NCBI GenBank assembly: GCA_947095535.1
Contig: OX352772.1
Coordinates: forward strand, 53,339,445 to 53,403,444
Direction: 5' to 3'
DNA from: Poecilobothrus nobilitatus
Taxonomy: Eukaryota > Arthropoda > Insecta > Diptera > Dolichopodidae
DNA: 64,000 nucleotides
The stretch's first letter is position 1. Every line of letters starts with the position of its first letter. Of the stretch, positions 11,451 to 23,345 are shown in pieces. A program made the translations under genes and the position numbers. The notes under the pieces were generated by a model. That model did not search any database, was not told the origin of the DNA, and saw nothing but the letters and a program-made list of their open reading frames with translations.

Positions 11451-14400
11451 ATGACAAGTAAGTAGAATTTTTTAAGTTTAGTTATATTTTTGCAAAATTT
11501 ATTCATAATATGTTTATGCATTTTGTATAAGAATTATGAATGTACATAAGTAAAGTATATGTACTTATCTTATATACATACATACTTGCATATATATGTA
11601 TATGGCTACGGTATCAATACGATACGATCAGCATCAGAGTATCAGACTGTGTTTACAGATTTTACTTGAATTGAAGTGATTGGTGAATTATTGATAATTT
11701 AAAAAAAAACAACAATTTAATTAAGATATGTACACACGTACATACATACATATGTAGGTTATTTTTATATTTTTCTTTTAAATTAAAAGTTAAAAAATGT
11801 GCTAAAAAAAAGATGAAAGAATGATAAATTAAACATTGTATGAATTATTAAACTTAATGACGTAATTTTAATAGCAACACATAAATTACTTACATCTATC
11901 TGCACGTAATACACATAACATTTAACACATGGAGTTGCATTAATTAACAAAAAAATTATTTAAATTTAAATACATACATATACATAATATATTTGAATAC
12001 TTACATATATGTATGGTGTATATGGGTGATGCATGCATGTCGTATGTACATATGTAGATTAGATATGTTGATTGTCTTAAAACCCATTTTTAATATTGAA
12101 AAATACAAAAATTTCAAAGTAATTAAAAGTAAATAAAAATTTACAAATTTAAAATTACATGAAAAGACTAAAGAGAAACGAGGAAAATTAAATAATGTAA
12201 AATTAACCAAAATTAAATATTTACATCGGTAGATATACATACACAAATATGTACATATGTAGGGACACATCATTGTATGTACATTATACAGTATACACTT
12301 ATCAACATGGACATTTTAAATTAGAATAACCCATAACTTACATTAATTTTTGCAAAATTTTCAAAATATTGTTGAAAAATATGATTTGAAAGTTAATAAA
12401 AAACATAAAGAAAAAACTTCAAACTTTTATATAAATTTTATAAGTTTTTATTAACATATACAAATTAAAAATATAAAAACTTTGTTTGAACTAAAATAAT
12501 ATTTACCAAATTCGCAGTACAATCTATTAGAAAGCTAGTGGGTAACAGCGTATAAAATACGCTGTAAACACCGAGGGAGTGTGGGTCCCGCACATGTCGT
12601 AAGAGTTATTCCCCCTTACGACATTTACAGCCACGCCTGAACAGGAAAGGCTGTGTAATTTCATATCCAGAGAAATGCAATAAAAAAAAAAAAATTATTA
12701 GGTTATGTTCACTAATTTATTATAGGTCTGTCTGCGTACTCAAGTCTCAAAAACTTTATAAAAAATGTAAAACCTTCTAAATTTTTAGCCCGAAAACTGT
12801 CTGCGTACTGAGAGTAACTATTTCTCTGACTAAATTTTTGATCACGTGACACACTTCCCCTATAAAGTTTTAGCCAGGAAAATTTTATCGGGCAAAAACT
12901 TTATAAATTTATAAAGTTTTTAAATGTCAAAAAAATATATTTTAACAGAGTGAGTTTCATTCTTACGCTGACTTCAGTTTATGCGTTTTCGTTTAAAACA
13001 TGTATTTATTACAAATAAATAATGGAGTCTTAAAAAAAATTTTGTTTTAAATATAGTTCAATCGACCGATTTCGTCTACAAGTATTTCAATATGTAAATT
13101 TATAATATAAAAATTTGAAATAATAATATAATAATGACACTTCATAAGACTTTGACAGTTCGACCTTTGTAACTTTGTAATATTCAAGTTAGGTTTGCTC
13201 TCGAAGTAGAACTCTATTCCGGCCATTTTGAAACGAGTAAGAAACGAAACGCACTTTAGATGTTTTATTATTCAATGTTTAATTTATTTCGGTCTCACTA
13301 CTACAACTTCCTTATTCTTCTTTTTTCTGAATCACTATCAACCATTTCCATTAAAACTAATTCTTTTTCCATTTTTAATAATAAATAATTTATTTAAAAC
13401 AATTGAATTAAAAAAAAATCTGAACAAAAAACTTGTACCTTATTGTTGTCAATTGTAATTACAACCAAACATTATAGTCAGTTTTCTGTCTGCGTACTTT
13501 TCCTTACAATTACAAATGACAATAAAATGACAAAAACGTCAAATTTTACTCTTTTCTCTCAAAACAAAAATAGTCAGAGAAATTAGTCAGGAAAGTACGC
13601 AGACAGACCTTATAATTGCGTTTGCGTACCTAACCTACTCTCATAATTTTTTGAGAGTATTAAATGGCGGCGATATGTAATGCTAGAAAAAAACTGAAAA
13701 TTTTATTTTGTTGAAAATTTCGAGTTGAAAGCTGAAATTTTCGTATGTTAAGGAAGAAATTCCAAATTTTATTTTTAATAAATATTTCATATCGAAAACT
13801 TGAAAAGAAAATTGTTAAAATTGGGCATTTTTCTTAAACAAAAACAGAAAAGAACAAAAAAATCTTTATGAAATGTCATTTTTCGAAGCTTTTTCTCACA
13901 ATACATTTTCAATTAAAGATAAACTCATAAAGATAATTTTGTTAAAAACGAATAAAATTAGAAATACAAATGTAAATGTACGCTAGTCTCGGGCTACATT
14001 AAAATTGTTTCTCTATTTGGAACACGTCGAAATAAGCATGATAGATCTACACTCGAAGTGTACATATGTACATATGTATGTATCGGATCAAAATTTGTCG
14101 ATTAAGTTTTAGTTGTCCATCAGTACAATAACTCAAAAACTAAGAAAGGTTTTATAGGTTTCTTATTTTTTCTGCTTGAGATCCGACCAAAATTCGGGTA
14201 GTACTCAAGCAACCAACTTTTTCATATAAATTGTGAATTTTTCATTGCAACAAGAAATTATTTCATATTTCTTAGCACATTCTCAATAGAATTTTGAAAA
14301 GATATGCCTATTATCACTCTGTTCGTCCGTTTGGATGTTTACAACACTTCTACCTACAACGTTGAAATATAGCAGTATCCACTCGTCATAGAGCTACAGC

Positions 14401-17400
14401 CTCCTAAAGTAAAAGAAAGCGTGACTGTGCGAAAGTGTGAGAAATTTTTTCTAAAAAATTTTTCGAACGATTTTTTTCAATTAGCACATTTTCAAAAAAA
14501 ATTTGAAAAAATGTGCCTATTAGTTTCACTCTGTCCGTCTGTTTACAAAACTTCTACACTGCTTAAGATAGAGAAAAAAATATTAACCATGGGTAGGTCT
14601 CATAATTTGATATTGCAGAACAACTTTTGTGTATATCTCATGTTTTGCTTAACATTTTTACAATTTAAAAACATCATTTCACAGGATTGTTTTTTACCTT
14701 TATAAATCAATATCAAAATTATAAAAATTTTTTTTAATTTAGTATTTAAATTTACAGTTATATGAAAACCATGCATGATTTTTATATCTTCACAACTGCG
14801 GCACGGTTTTAGATAGGGACTAGAAATTTTGAGGAAAGAATTTTTAGAATTAAAATAAATTTCCTTAGAAATGTTTTTAGTACCACCTCCTGTTTAAAAA
14901 CTATTAGAGCTCAGAAATTGAAATTTGCTATTTTTAGACACCTGTAACTTAGGCGTTTTCTTCAGCAAGAGATAAAGATTAAAGCTTCAGTAATATATTT
15001 TTAAGTGTGGTAACGGTTTTTCTTGTTATATAGGGTTCTGGATTACAAAAAATTTATAATAATATAAAAATTGAAAGAAATGATTAGAATAATGTTAGAG
15101 AAATTGGAAAAATCAAATCACACTTTCGTCAATTATAAGGTAACCCTATATTATTAAGATATTAACCCTATTATATTGTAAACACCCACGACAGAGGGAC
15201 AGAGTGAAACTAATAAGCACATTATTCTAAAAATTTTTGAAAATGTGCTAAAAAGTATCTTATAAACATTAACTTGTGTAATTTTCTGTCCACATTTATG
15301 TTCAATTCAATTTAAATTAAAAAAAATTATCAAAACAGGATGAAAACTAATGGTTTTTAAAGGTGGAAATTTTTGAAAAGACATAACATTTTAGAATAGT
15401 TCTGACTTACATTTGCAAGAGACGCTTTCTTCAATACTAAAAAAAAACCCTATATAAAATTAAATTAACCATTAAACACATGAAAAATTATAATGTTGCA
15501 GCTTTAATTGTGTTTCATTTAAAAAAAAAATGCCCAGCTGCTTAAGTTACAGGTGTCTGAAGATAGTAAAATTGAACTCCCAATATTTGTTCAACAGAAA
15601 GAAATATAAAAAAATTGTGTGAGCTATACTATGGTAATTCTGAAAGATCTTTATTTTCAAATATCTGAACCTGAGTTATATACATTTAAAAATAGAGCTT
15701 TTCAAATTTTGGGGAACGTACAACATTAGTTTTTTACCCATGGTTAATCTTTTATTGTTCTATCATAATGGTGCTAGAAGTTTTATAAACAGATGAATTA
15801 TTAGTTTCACTCTGCCGTCTGTCCAAGCCAAGCCCTGAAGATTATTAATCCAAGGAAGAGTGAAACTAATAGGCAAATTTTTAAAAATATTTTGAAAAAT
15901 GTGCTAAAAACGACAACATTTTTTTAAACATTCATATGAAAGATTATTATCTTAATAATATTTAAAATATCTTAAATCAACTTTCTATATGTTATGCACG
16001 GAAAAGGACATTATTTTCTTTTTAAAAATATATACCGTTGCGTTTTGTCAAAAATGCGAACTCTATAGTAAAGATTAATTTTAAATGAATATTTCAAACT
16101 GTTAGATATGGGTATAACCCCTTTCTGGGTTTATATTATGTTTTAAAGTTCAAAATTAATTTAGATAAATTTTAGTTCTCCATCTTTCAAATGTTTTTTA
16201 AAAAAATTACTCTATAAAATACTATATTGATTTATTGTAATAGATATTTCATTTGAGTACACATATAATAATGTTCTTATTTATTTACTTAACAGTATCC
16301 ATCTAAAAGCAAGATAAACTTCTAATAAAAAAAATTACCTAAAGATTTGTTACAGTATATTGAACTTGACATATTATAATTGTTGTATTTATATGTACCT
16401 AAGTATGTATTATGATATTATATTTTTTTTTAGCACTTACGTTAGAAAGTCCAGTCAATATAACAAATGATAACGATGAAAATCTTATACACGTTGAACC
16501 AATTATACAACTAGCTAACCACACAGTTCTATATGATTTATCAACGTTGAATAGTGTCACATCTCCAAAGGCCTATGAAGGAAGAAACCTAAATAATGGA
16601 TTAAGTTTTGTTAATTTACCATCTTTACGGAGTAATAAGCTGGTATAACTATAAAAGTAAATCCTATTGTTTAAAATTTTTTGTAATTTCTTTATTTATA
16701 GCGTCGTGATCGTAATTCAAATGAACCGCTTTGGCCATTAATAACAAAATCATTGTGGAAACAGTTCAGTTCTAGTCAGGAACTAGAAAAAGCCATTTCA
16801 GAATATAATACAGACATCAGCACATTTAAAGCTTTACATACTTATTGTGAACAGTTGAAGGACAAAAATATGTTTTTTCATAGGACATTACCTAAAATAA
16901 TAAATTTGGCTTTGCAATTACCATATTTAATTAAAACTGGAATACCTTTGCTAAAACAAGGTCAAAATCATTCGATTAGTTTAAGCCAAGAACAAATTGC
17001 ATGCTTATTAGCAAATGCATTTCTATGCACTTTTCCAGATAGAAGAAGCACACAAAACTTGGGGGACAATTTTCCTGACATAAATTTTAATCGGTATTAT
17101 TTATCCTTTTAGCTGATGGCATTATTAATTATAAAAATATTTGTTTGTAGCCTTTTTCAGTCACAGCTACATCGTGTAGTTGAAAAAATTAAATGCATTG
17201 TTAATTATTTTGAGCGTGTTACAAAAAAGATGCCAATTGGGGTCTTAACGTTTAGCCGACGTTCAATAAGAAGAGATAATTTACCAGATTGGTCCAATTT
17301 AAATATGCCATTATCAGAAACTCCTTTACATATTAAGTCTAATGGTACAATTGTAGAGGGGGTTGGATTACTTCAAGTAAATTTCTCAAACAAATATGTT

Positions 17401-18054
17401 GGAAGCAAAATTTTAGGTGATAACTGTTTTCAAGAAGAAATTCGATCTTCAATATGTCCTGAATTAATAATTAGCAGACTTTTTACTGAAGTTTTACAAG
17501 ATAACGAAGCCTTAGTTATTATTGGTGCAGAACAATTCAGTAATTTCATGGGGTATTCTGACAGTTTTAAATTTGATGGAGATCATTTTGATAATACTCC
17601 TTTCGAAAATGGAAATAATCGTCGTCAATGTTATATTGTTGCTATAGACGCTTTAGATTTTTCAAATATTTATGATCAATACCAAGACAGATTTATTAAA
17701 AGAGAATTAAATAAAGCTTACGTTGGGTTTTATAATCCTCTACAAGATGTAATACATCCTGGTGTTGCTTCAGGAAATTGGGGTTGCGGTGCATTTAAAG
17801 GCGATCCACAACTCAAATCTTTAATTCAGTTAATGGCATGTACTGTAACTAAAAGGCCATTAACTTATTTTACATTTGGTAACACATCATTAAGTGAAAG
17901 TTTGAATGAAATTTATAATTATTTGACGACTAATAATATTAATACTCTTCAGTTATGGGGTTATATTACTGAATATAAAGATCATCACAGATCTAAAGAA
18001 GATATGTTTTCTTTTATAAAAAGACGACATAACGACAGACAAGAATCTTCTTAA
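11451..18054 (+). CDS. Parg: Poly(ADP-ribose) glycohydrolase, divergent active site
   Basis: PARG removes poly(ADP-ribose) chains in the nucleus. Four exons join in phase: 11451-11457 (ATGACAA, directly followed by GTAAGT), 16434-16642, 16702-17093 and 17151-18054, giving 503 aa. The 7-base first exon is inferred; its phase fits exactly (MTTLTLESPVN). Family marks are LPKIINLALQLPYLIKTGIP, the ANAFLCTFPDRR and PDINFNRLF region, INPELII-like CPELIISRLFTEVL, GAEQFSNFMGY (about 328-338) and SGNWGCGAF (410-418). The QEE catalytic motif is present (297-299). Odd points: the acidic residue of the VDFAN motif is Asn280, the GGG triplet is Gly287-Ser288-Lys289, and GAFGGD reads GAFKGD. The frame is otherwise open and selection seems to have kept the fold. 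It may be a weak enzyme, a PAR reader, or a diverged paralogue. The small 57-bp third intron is AT-rich. RTRAF lies downstream in the convergent direction. Confidence 0.9.
12531..12694 (+). mobile_element. tRNA-derived SINE, copy 3 (5'-truncated), in PARG intron 1
   Basis: Starts inside the A box (AAGCTAGTGGGTAACAGCG) and continues through the shared body to an A-rich tail. The 3' part lacks the segment that contains TTTATGTGGC in other copies. A possible short duplication TATTAG lies on both sides. Confidence 0.75.
12724..13610 (-). mobile_element. PIF/Harbinger-like non-autonomous element, copy 2, in PARG intron 1
   Basis: An 887-bp relative of the element at 6385-7219 with perfect 17-bp ends (AGGTCTGTCTGCGTACT and its reverse complement) and a 3-bp target duplication TAT (12721-12723 and 13611-13613). 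The minus-strand N-terminal transposase peptide is also recognisable near 13290-13375 but is frameshifted. The main differences from copy 1 are small indels. Confidence 0.75.
13980..14265 (+). repeat. Family A repeat fragment in PARG intron 1
   Basis: Shares with the family A copies at 30447 and 62234 the series ACGTCGAAATAAGC, GTATCGGATCAAAA, GTCGATTAAG, CTCAAAAACTAAGAAAG and GATCCGACCAAAATTCGGG. Both element ends are missing. Confidence 0.6.
14481..15251. mobile_element. Family B element with terminal inverted repeats, in PARG intron 1
   Basis: The left end TTAGCACATTTTCAAAAA and the right end are inverted copies over roughly 55 bp, including GTTTCACTCTGTCC next to the left end and GGACAGAGTGAAAC next to the right end. 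Each end also contains its own palindrome (GCACATTTT...AAAATGTGC), so each could fold as a hairpin. The interior is non-coding. Damaged left-end and right-end fragments of the same family lie at about 14272-14330 and 15800-15910, so several copies inserted in this intron. Confidence 0.7.
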
Positions 18055-20630
18055 TAAGTTAATATTTTAAATGTATGTTCATACATATTATATTATCAAG
18101 AATTTATCGCCAAATTAAGATTAGTGCAAAAGCATTGGCACAGTTATTAATTTTTTTATTGAAAATAAGATTTTGTAAACAAATAGATACGTATAAAGAT
18201 TTGTTGAATGAAATTTTATTATGTACGAATTAATTCATATTAAAAATTACAGGATTTTTTATATGAAGAAACTAAGTTCTCTTTTCTTTGTTTCCTTCTT
18301 TATTTTCGTTGAATTTTAGTAATATTTTTAAATGTTGGTTTCATTTACGTTTTTTGTCGGTTTTATATTTATTATTTTAAATATATTGTTTATTGCATAC
18401 ATTCTACTGTTTAGTAGAATTTACTTTACTTTTGGTCTGTTGGAGTAAGGTGATGTGGTAATAGATATTCCATTACTTACAAAAGTCTTTGAAATATGCT
18501 GAACATAATAAATGTGATATCTCGATCTAGTATTCATTTTTGTGGAACGTCATGAGAGCTAAAGAAATGCTTGAGCGATTTAAAGGTAGCGAACTTTGAA
18601 AATATGTGATTAAAACATGTTTTCCGATTTTGCGAAATATTTTTTACTTTACAATGTTCCTAGTATGCAAATTTAATTCATAATTGTGCATAAAATCACT
18701 ACATATGTATGTATATATGCATAATTTTTTTATTTTTTTGATGAGGATTAAGCAATCAGAACAATATTGGATTACGGTACCAACGCATAATATTTTGTAT
18801 AGTGCACAGTGCCCTCTCCAAAATTCCAATTTTTTTTTTTATAATTTTCATCTGTCTATATAAATTTGATTATTTATATTATGTGCTTTATGTATTCAAC
18901 ATATACCTAAACCTACTAACGAGTAACGACTGTAAATTATAGTATACCCTAACCAATTATCACAAAGAATATATTAATACATATGTATAAATGTATATAT
19001 ATTTTAGGAATAAAACCAGAATATAATTGAATATATTCTACCGTAATCATATCCTAATCCATTTCATTGATAATTGATTTTTTTTGCTAAAAATCATAAA
19101 ATTTTATATACATACATACATACATGTATTTATAAATAATTATGCTCTCATGCTCGGTTTGCCTATCCCAAACACACAATATCATACAGGAGCAAAATTG
19201 AATTTTAGTTCTTATAAAATTTAAAAATATAAATTTTTGTGCAAGTCATTACTGTTTTTATTGTCTGTTGGCAAATCTGCGCTTTTAAAAACGTTTGGTT
19301 TTCATTCTACAATCTACATGTATGCATGTAGGAACCTTCTTTTTTTGTATACTCTTCGCTTTAATTTAAAAATTATGTACATATGTACCTACATAATATG
19401 TACATATGTATGTACTTTTAGTAATGCTTAAAACACACTTCATTGCTCCAGATTTGATCTTCAAAATAGTGGAATAGAAAGTAAGTGCAGTGGCCAAACC
19501 AAAGGCTACGATAATAGCCAATTCTTTTGATATTCCTAGATACAAAAGCATTTTCAATTAGGGAGTATGTAAAATCGTATCACAAAACGCAATACTACTA
19601 GATTAAGATCAACCGAAAATCAAGCATCAAAGTTATAGTTTCTATCAAAAACATACCCAAAATGGTAAAGGACTATAGGGAAGAACTTTTTTAAATCGTC
19701 GATATGAAGTTACTCTTCTAAGCGTACAAATCCAAAACAACATTTAAGGTAACGGACGTAGACGATTTAGCAGAACTCTGAAACAAATTTAGTAGATACT
19801 TTTTGAAAGGTGAAATATGTTGAAAATCTAGGTAGAGAAGTCGAAGTAAATGCAAAATATCAAGGATGTAACGCGACCCTACCTGAAGTCAGACTAATAA
19901 ACTGAAGATTCACAGATTTAAATCAGTTAACTGAAAGTAAAATTGGAAACCTAATTCCAATTTTAAACTTTACGCGCTGATAATGGAATAAGATCACTTC
20001 ATTATCTAGAAAAACGAATTAACAAAATCTCTTAATGTACAATAAAACTATTAATTTGAACTTTAAATGCAACTACATATATTACAAGATCATGTTCATG
20101 GTTATCCCTTTTAAAACCAGATTTTTCCAGATTTCCAATGCTTTGTTGTAAAATATGTACATATGTTAAAAAAATAATTATGTTGTATTTTATAGTTGGT
20201 TGCAAAATCAATATTAAACGTTTTGTTCGGAAAATAAATGAAATGGATTCAGCTGTTATTCAAATGTTGGAGATGATCTTTTCAAAACATAATATGTTAA
20301 CTACATGTGTTATAAACCAATATACGAGGGTGTAGTATCAAAACAACACCTCGTGCTATTTGTGCCCTCTAAGATAGATATCTAGATAGCAGCCATGCAA
20401 ACTAACCAATCAGCAAAATATTTGAATCAAAAATTTACATTTTTTTTAAACATCATTACATTATAAAATGAAACAAACAACTTTTTTTTAGTATTTATTT
20501 CATGAAGTTTATGCAAAGGTTGATCGTTGATGAATCTATGTTTTATAATAATACAAATAAGTATATACAAATTTTAAATAATGTATACATATTTCTTATT
20601 TAATTATGAAATTTTTATGTTACCAACATT
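18055..20630. other. Intergenic DNA between convergent PARG and RTRAF
   Basis: No recognisable gene. One small minus-strand reading frame at 19366-19551 would encode a peptide starting MLLYLGISKELAIIVAFGLA with a single hydrophobic helix. It could be a decayed exon or chance and I do not recognise it. A coding-like plus-strand stretch at about 20200-20335 is also unassigned. The remainder is AT-rich with CATA microsatellites. Confidence 0.4.
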
Positions 20631-21484
20631 TTAAAAACCAACTTTCCCCAATTTAGTGTCAGTTTTTGGATTCGCTGTCACACTTTGAATTGCTGCTAAA
20701 GTTTCATTTATTTTGGTTTGAAGATTTCTCAGCTTATATATTTGATTAAAACGCATAATTCGAACAGCTAAATCTAATTTGCGATCTTTCGAAACTATAT
20801 ATTTCTCTTCTAAAGAGAAAGGTGTTCCTTTGATTTTATTTGGCTTACCACCAAAAGATTCTTTATTTTTATTTATTAAAATTGCTGCTGCTTCCAATAT
20901 GAGTGTTGGTTTTACTATAGGCAAAAATCCAAATTGATTAACTAGTATTTTTACCCCTCTTTCAAAATCTGGATTATTACCTAGAAATTAACATAAAATG
21001 TATAAATTTATTATATGTATACATATATGACTTTATATTACAATCAATATTGTCAAAAATGTTCTTTGATTTCATATCAGGAACATTTTTGTTTACTTTT
21101 CTTGTTTCACATACGGATGTCGAATTTATTTCATTATACTTTGTGGGCGAGTCTAAATATTCAAGGCGCACAGCATAACTCAATAACCAGATTATTTCTT
21201 CCAAGCATTTTACAAAACTAGGCATTTTCAAATTAACTTTGTAGTTGTAGTACTCAGTCTCCCATTGTTGCAGGTTTGTTGTTTTTCTTAGTGCCGCACG
21301 ATTTTCAATTTTAAGGTGACGAATTTTTTGGTCTTCAAGCCAGATAATTGTACTTGCAAATACTTTCCTATCTTAAAAAAACTTTACTTTAGAAAAATGA
21401 TTATTTTCAATTTTTTCAAATACCATAAATGTCCAATGAAGTTGGAGAAGGATGTTCTAAACCAATTAGACTTGCTTTAAACAT
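20631..21484 (-). CDS. RTRAF: RTRAF (CGI-99 / C14orf166 family)
   Basis: RTRAF is a nuclear-cytoplasmic RNA-associated protein. In vertebrates it belongs to the tRNA-splicing ligase complex and RNA transport granules. Three exons join in phase: 21424-21484, 21042-21371 and 20631-20980, giving 246 aa (human about 244). The protein starts MFKASLIGLEHPSPTSLDIY. Family marks are WLEDQKIRHLKIENR in exon 2, EEIIWLLSYAVRLEYLDSP, the NNPDFERGV segment at the start of exon 3, and the strongly conserved C-terminus LRNLQTKINETLAAIQSV followed by NPKTDTKLGKVGF. Intron 1 is 52 bp and intron 2 is 61 bp. The second acceptor TTTCTAG is followed by GTAATAATCC, and the codon split across the junction reads Cys. 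The gene runs opposite to PARG. A 177-bp foldback element lies about 255 bp upstream of the start. Confidence 0.93.
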
Positions 21485-21739
21485 TTTCTTAGTATCTGCA
21501 ATTATAGATTGTGAAATAAAATTCAGCAGTTAAAAATAAAACAATAATATTAATGGTATAATGTATTAATACAAAAAATTTACAAGCCTTTACCGAACCC
21601 GAATGTCAAAAATGAAATCTCAGCTTAAGCTGTTTTTGATGATTTAATTCAATAAAATTGAAAAATCTAATTTTATTTTAAACCAAACCAAATACTTAAT
21701 ACACATACATAAACCAAAATACACTAATAATTATGAATG

Positions 21740-21916
21740 AATGACACTTGCCTTCGCCTTGATAGTACCGGGTAGCCAAGCTATAATTAAGGTGAAATTT
21801 AATGTACGCTTGCTTCTCTTTGACAGTAAGTATTTTCAAGTAAACGCTCAACGGTTTTTTTATTTCAATCTCCAATGCTGGCGTACCTTAATTGCTCTAA
21901 ACTGTCAAGTGTCATT
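21740..21916. repeat. Small foldback MITE upstream of RTRAF
   Basis: The 11-bp ends AATGACACTTG (21740-21750) and CAAGTGTCATT (21906-21916) are perfect inverted repeats. Further inverted similarity continues inward (CTTAATTAT-like and AAGGT/ACCTT patches). No clear target duplication is visible. It may overlap the RTRAF promoter. Confidence 0.55.
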
Positions 21917-22309
21917 GTATCTACATTAATTAAATTAAAAAATGTATAGTGAAGAATTAAAAAGAAAAGTACATATTGTTTTCCGCAATTACTTGAAATC
22001 TTTTTTTGTTTACAAAAAAGAAACAATACGTCAGTGGTCAGCGTTCAGCTTTGAACATTGCTCAACTTCAATTTTAAAAAAGTTACACGCCAAGGTTATA
22101 TTAATTTCCATATGTTCAAATTAATTTGCTGGTGAAGTTACACGACCTTAAAGTTGAAAGAAATATATGTATATATATTAAAGTAAGAAAGTAAACGTAA
22201 TTAGACATAACGAGACGAGTAAAACCTCGAACATTGTATGTAAATATATAAAGCCAAAATAGACGATAATATCATAGATAATATATAGTAATAATAGATA
22301 GCCTACTTA

Positions 22310-22440
22310 AAATTCTTAGATGCTAGCGCCGCCATCGCTGGAAGTGCCCATAGTTTCAATAAACTACTACATCTTAAAGGCCAATAGATGTCGCTAAACA
22401 GTTTCACTTTATAATCACTAGATGTCGCCAAACCTATATT
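22310..22440. repeat. Short GC-richer patch with repeated TAGATG-CGC motif
   Basis: Three spaced occurrences of a TAGATG(CTAG/T)CGC-like motif (about 22318, 22387 and 22422) in a less AT-rich patch. The origin is unknown and no coding sequence is seen. Confidence 0.3.
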
Positions 22441-22523
22441 TATTTCCTATTTTATTTTTCTTATTTTTAAATAAAAAAAAAGAAATTATATTGTAATAAC
22501 AAATTTTATATCAATCATAAAAA

Positions 22524-23345
22524 TTAACAATCATGATTTTCACTTTCGCAATATGCCAAAGTACAAACAGCTTGAGCAGATTTATCTTCCCAGCCTTCGA
22601 GCATTTTGTACAGTCCTACTGTAAACATGTGGTTGAGTTCATGTTTGCAGATCTTAAAACATAATTCTTATTCAGTCAGCGTCACTCTGCAACAGAAAGT
22701 CAAAAAACTGAAAAAAGCAGTCCTACCTTTAAAAACAGTTTACTGCACTTCAGTGTATATGGTATTTAAATTTTTGTATTTTGATATAAAAAAAAAATTG
22801 ATATGAATATTATAAACAAGCAAAATTTTATATTAATTAATATAATGTTACACAGTTTTCAAAAGAAAAATAAAAAAATTAAAATGTAGGTTATGTTATT
22901 TTTTGAGCATAATACAGCATAAATTTTCATTCTGCAAATATGACAACAGATCTTTTAAAGTTCTTAAAACAAAAACGGCAAAATTTTTGTAATGTTGTCT
23001 CAAAAACGTTCTTCATTTGTAGAACTTCGTAAGATCTGCAAACATGAACTCAGCCTGTACCTTCAACCAAAACAGTTCCCTTTACTTGTTTTGCTGCTTC
23101 TTTATATTTTTTTTTGACAAATTTCATCTATCTCACCTTAAATTAAAAAAAAACTATTTTTAAATTAAATAGAATTATTTTTTAAAGTTAAGAGAATTAA
23201 TTATAGGGATAATTACCACACTCCAAACTTGCAATTCCGGTAAATCTATCTTCTTTGCTTGTAAGGAACGAGGAAACTTAGGCGCTAAAATGGCAATGAA
23301 TTCCTCTAATTTTTTCTCATTTCCAGTAACAAATGGTCTTGCCAT
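22524..23345 (-). pseudogene. Itpa: Inosine triphosphatase (ITPA/HAM1) gene relic
   Basis: The intact enzyme hydrolyses ITP, dITP and XTP to clean the nucleotide pool. Here exon A (23228-23345) reads [20 protein letters not shown] and ends KIDLPELQ. Exon B (about 23061-23136) reads GEIDEI...KEAAKQVKGTVLVE. A terminal piece (22524-22618) reads GLYKMLEGWEDKSAQAVCTL and soon stops. Damage: the exon A donor has lost the base needed to keep phase; an A9 run in exon B shifts the frame by one; the catalytic Asp of VEDTCL is Gly; a 425-bp foldback element is inserted within the codons for Thr-Cys of that motif; about 22 codons (the CFNALGGLPGPY region) are missing after it; and everything after the CTLAYC region is absent. 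It keeps an intron, so it is not a processed retrocopy. Confidence 0.8.
22631..23055. mobile_element. 425-bp MITE inserted into the ITPA relic
   Basis: The ends are inverted repeats of about 26 bp with one mismatch (start GGTTGAGTTCATGTTTGCAG). The innermost 23 bp are perfect (22634-22656 against 23030-23052). A 3-bp duplication TGT flanks it (22628-22630 and 23056-23058). Removing the element and one TGT rejoins the ITPA codons for V-E-G-T-C-L, showing that it landed in coding sequence. The 3-bp duplication suggests a PIF/Harbinger-driven MITE, but its ends differ from the AGGTCTG elements in this window. Confidence 0.7.

Noticed and set aside
22619..23060. Ordinary intron between ITPA exons
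   Set aside because: GTACAG and TTTACAG look like splice sites, but the interval is almost entirely a MITE with a TGT duplication, and removing it restores codons of the VEDTCL motif.
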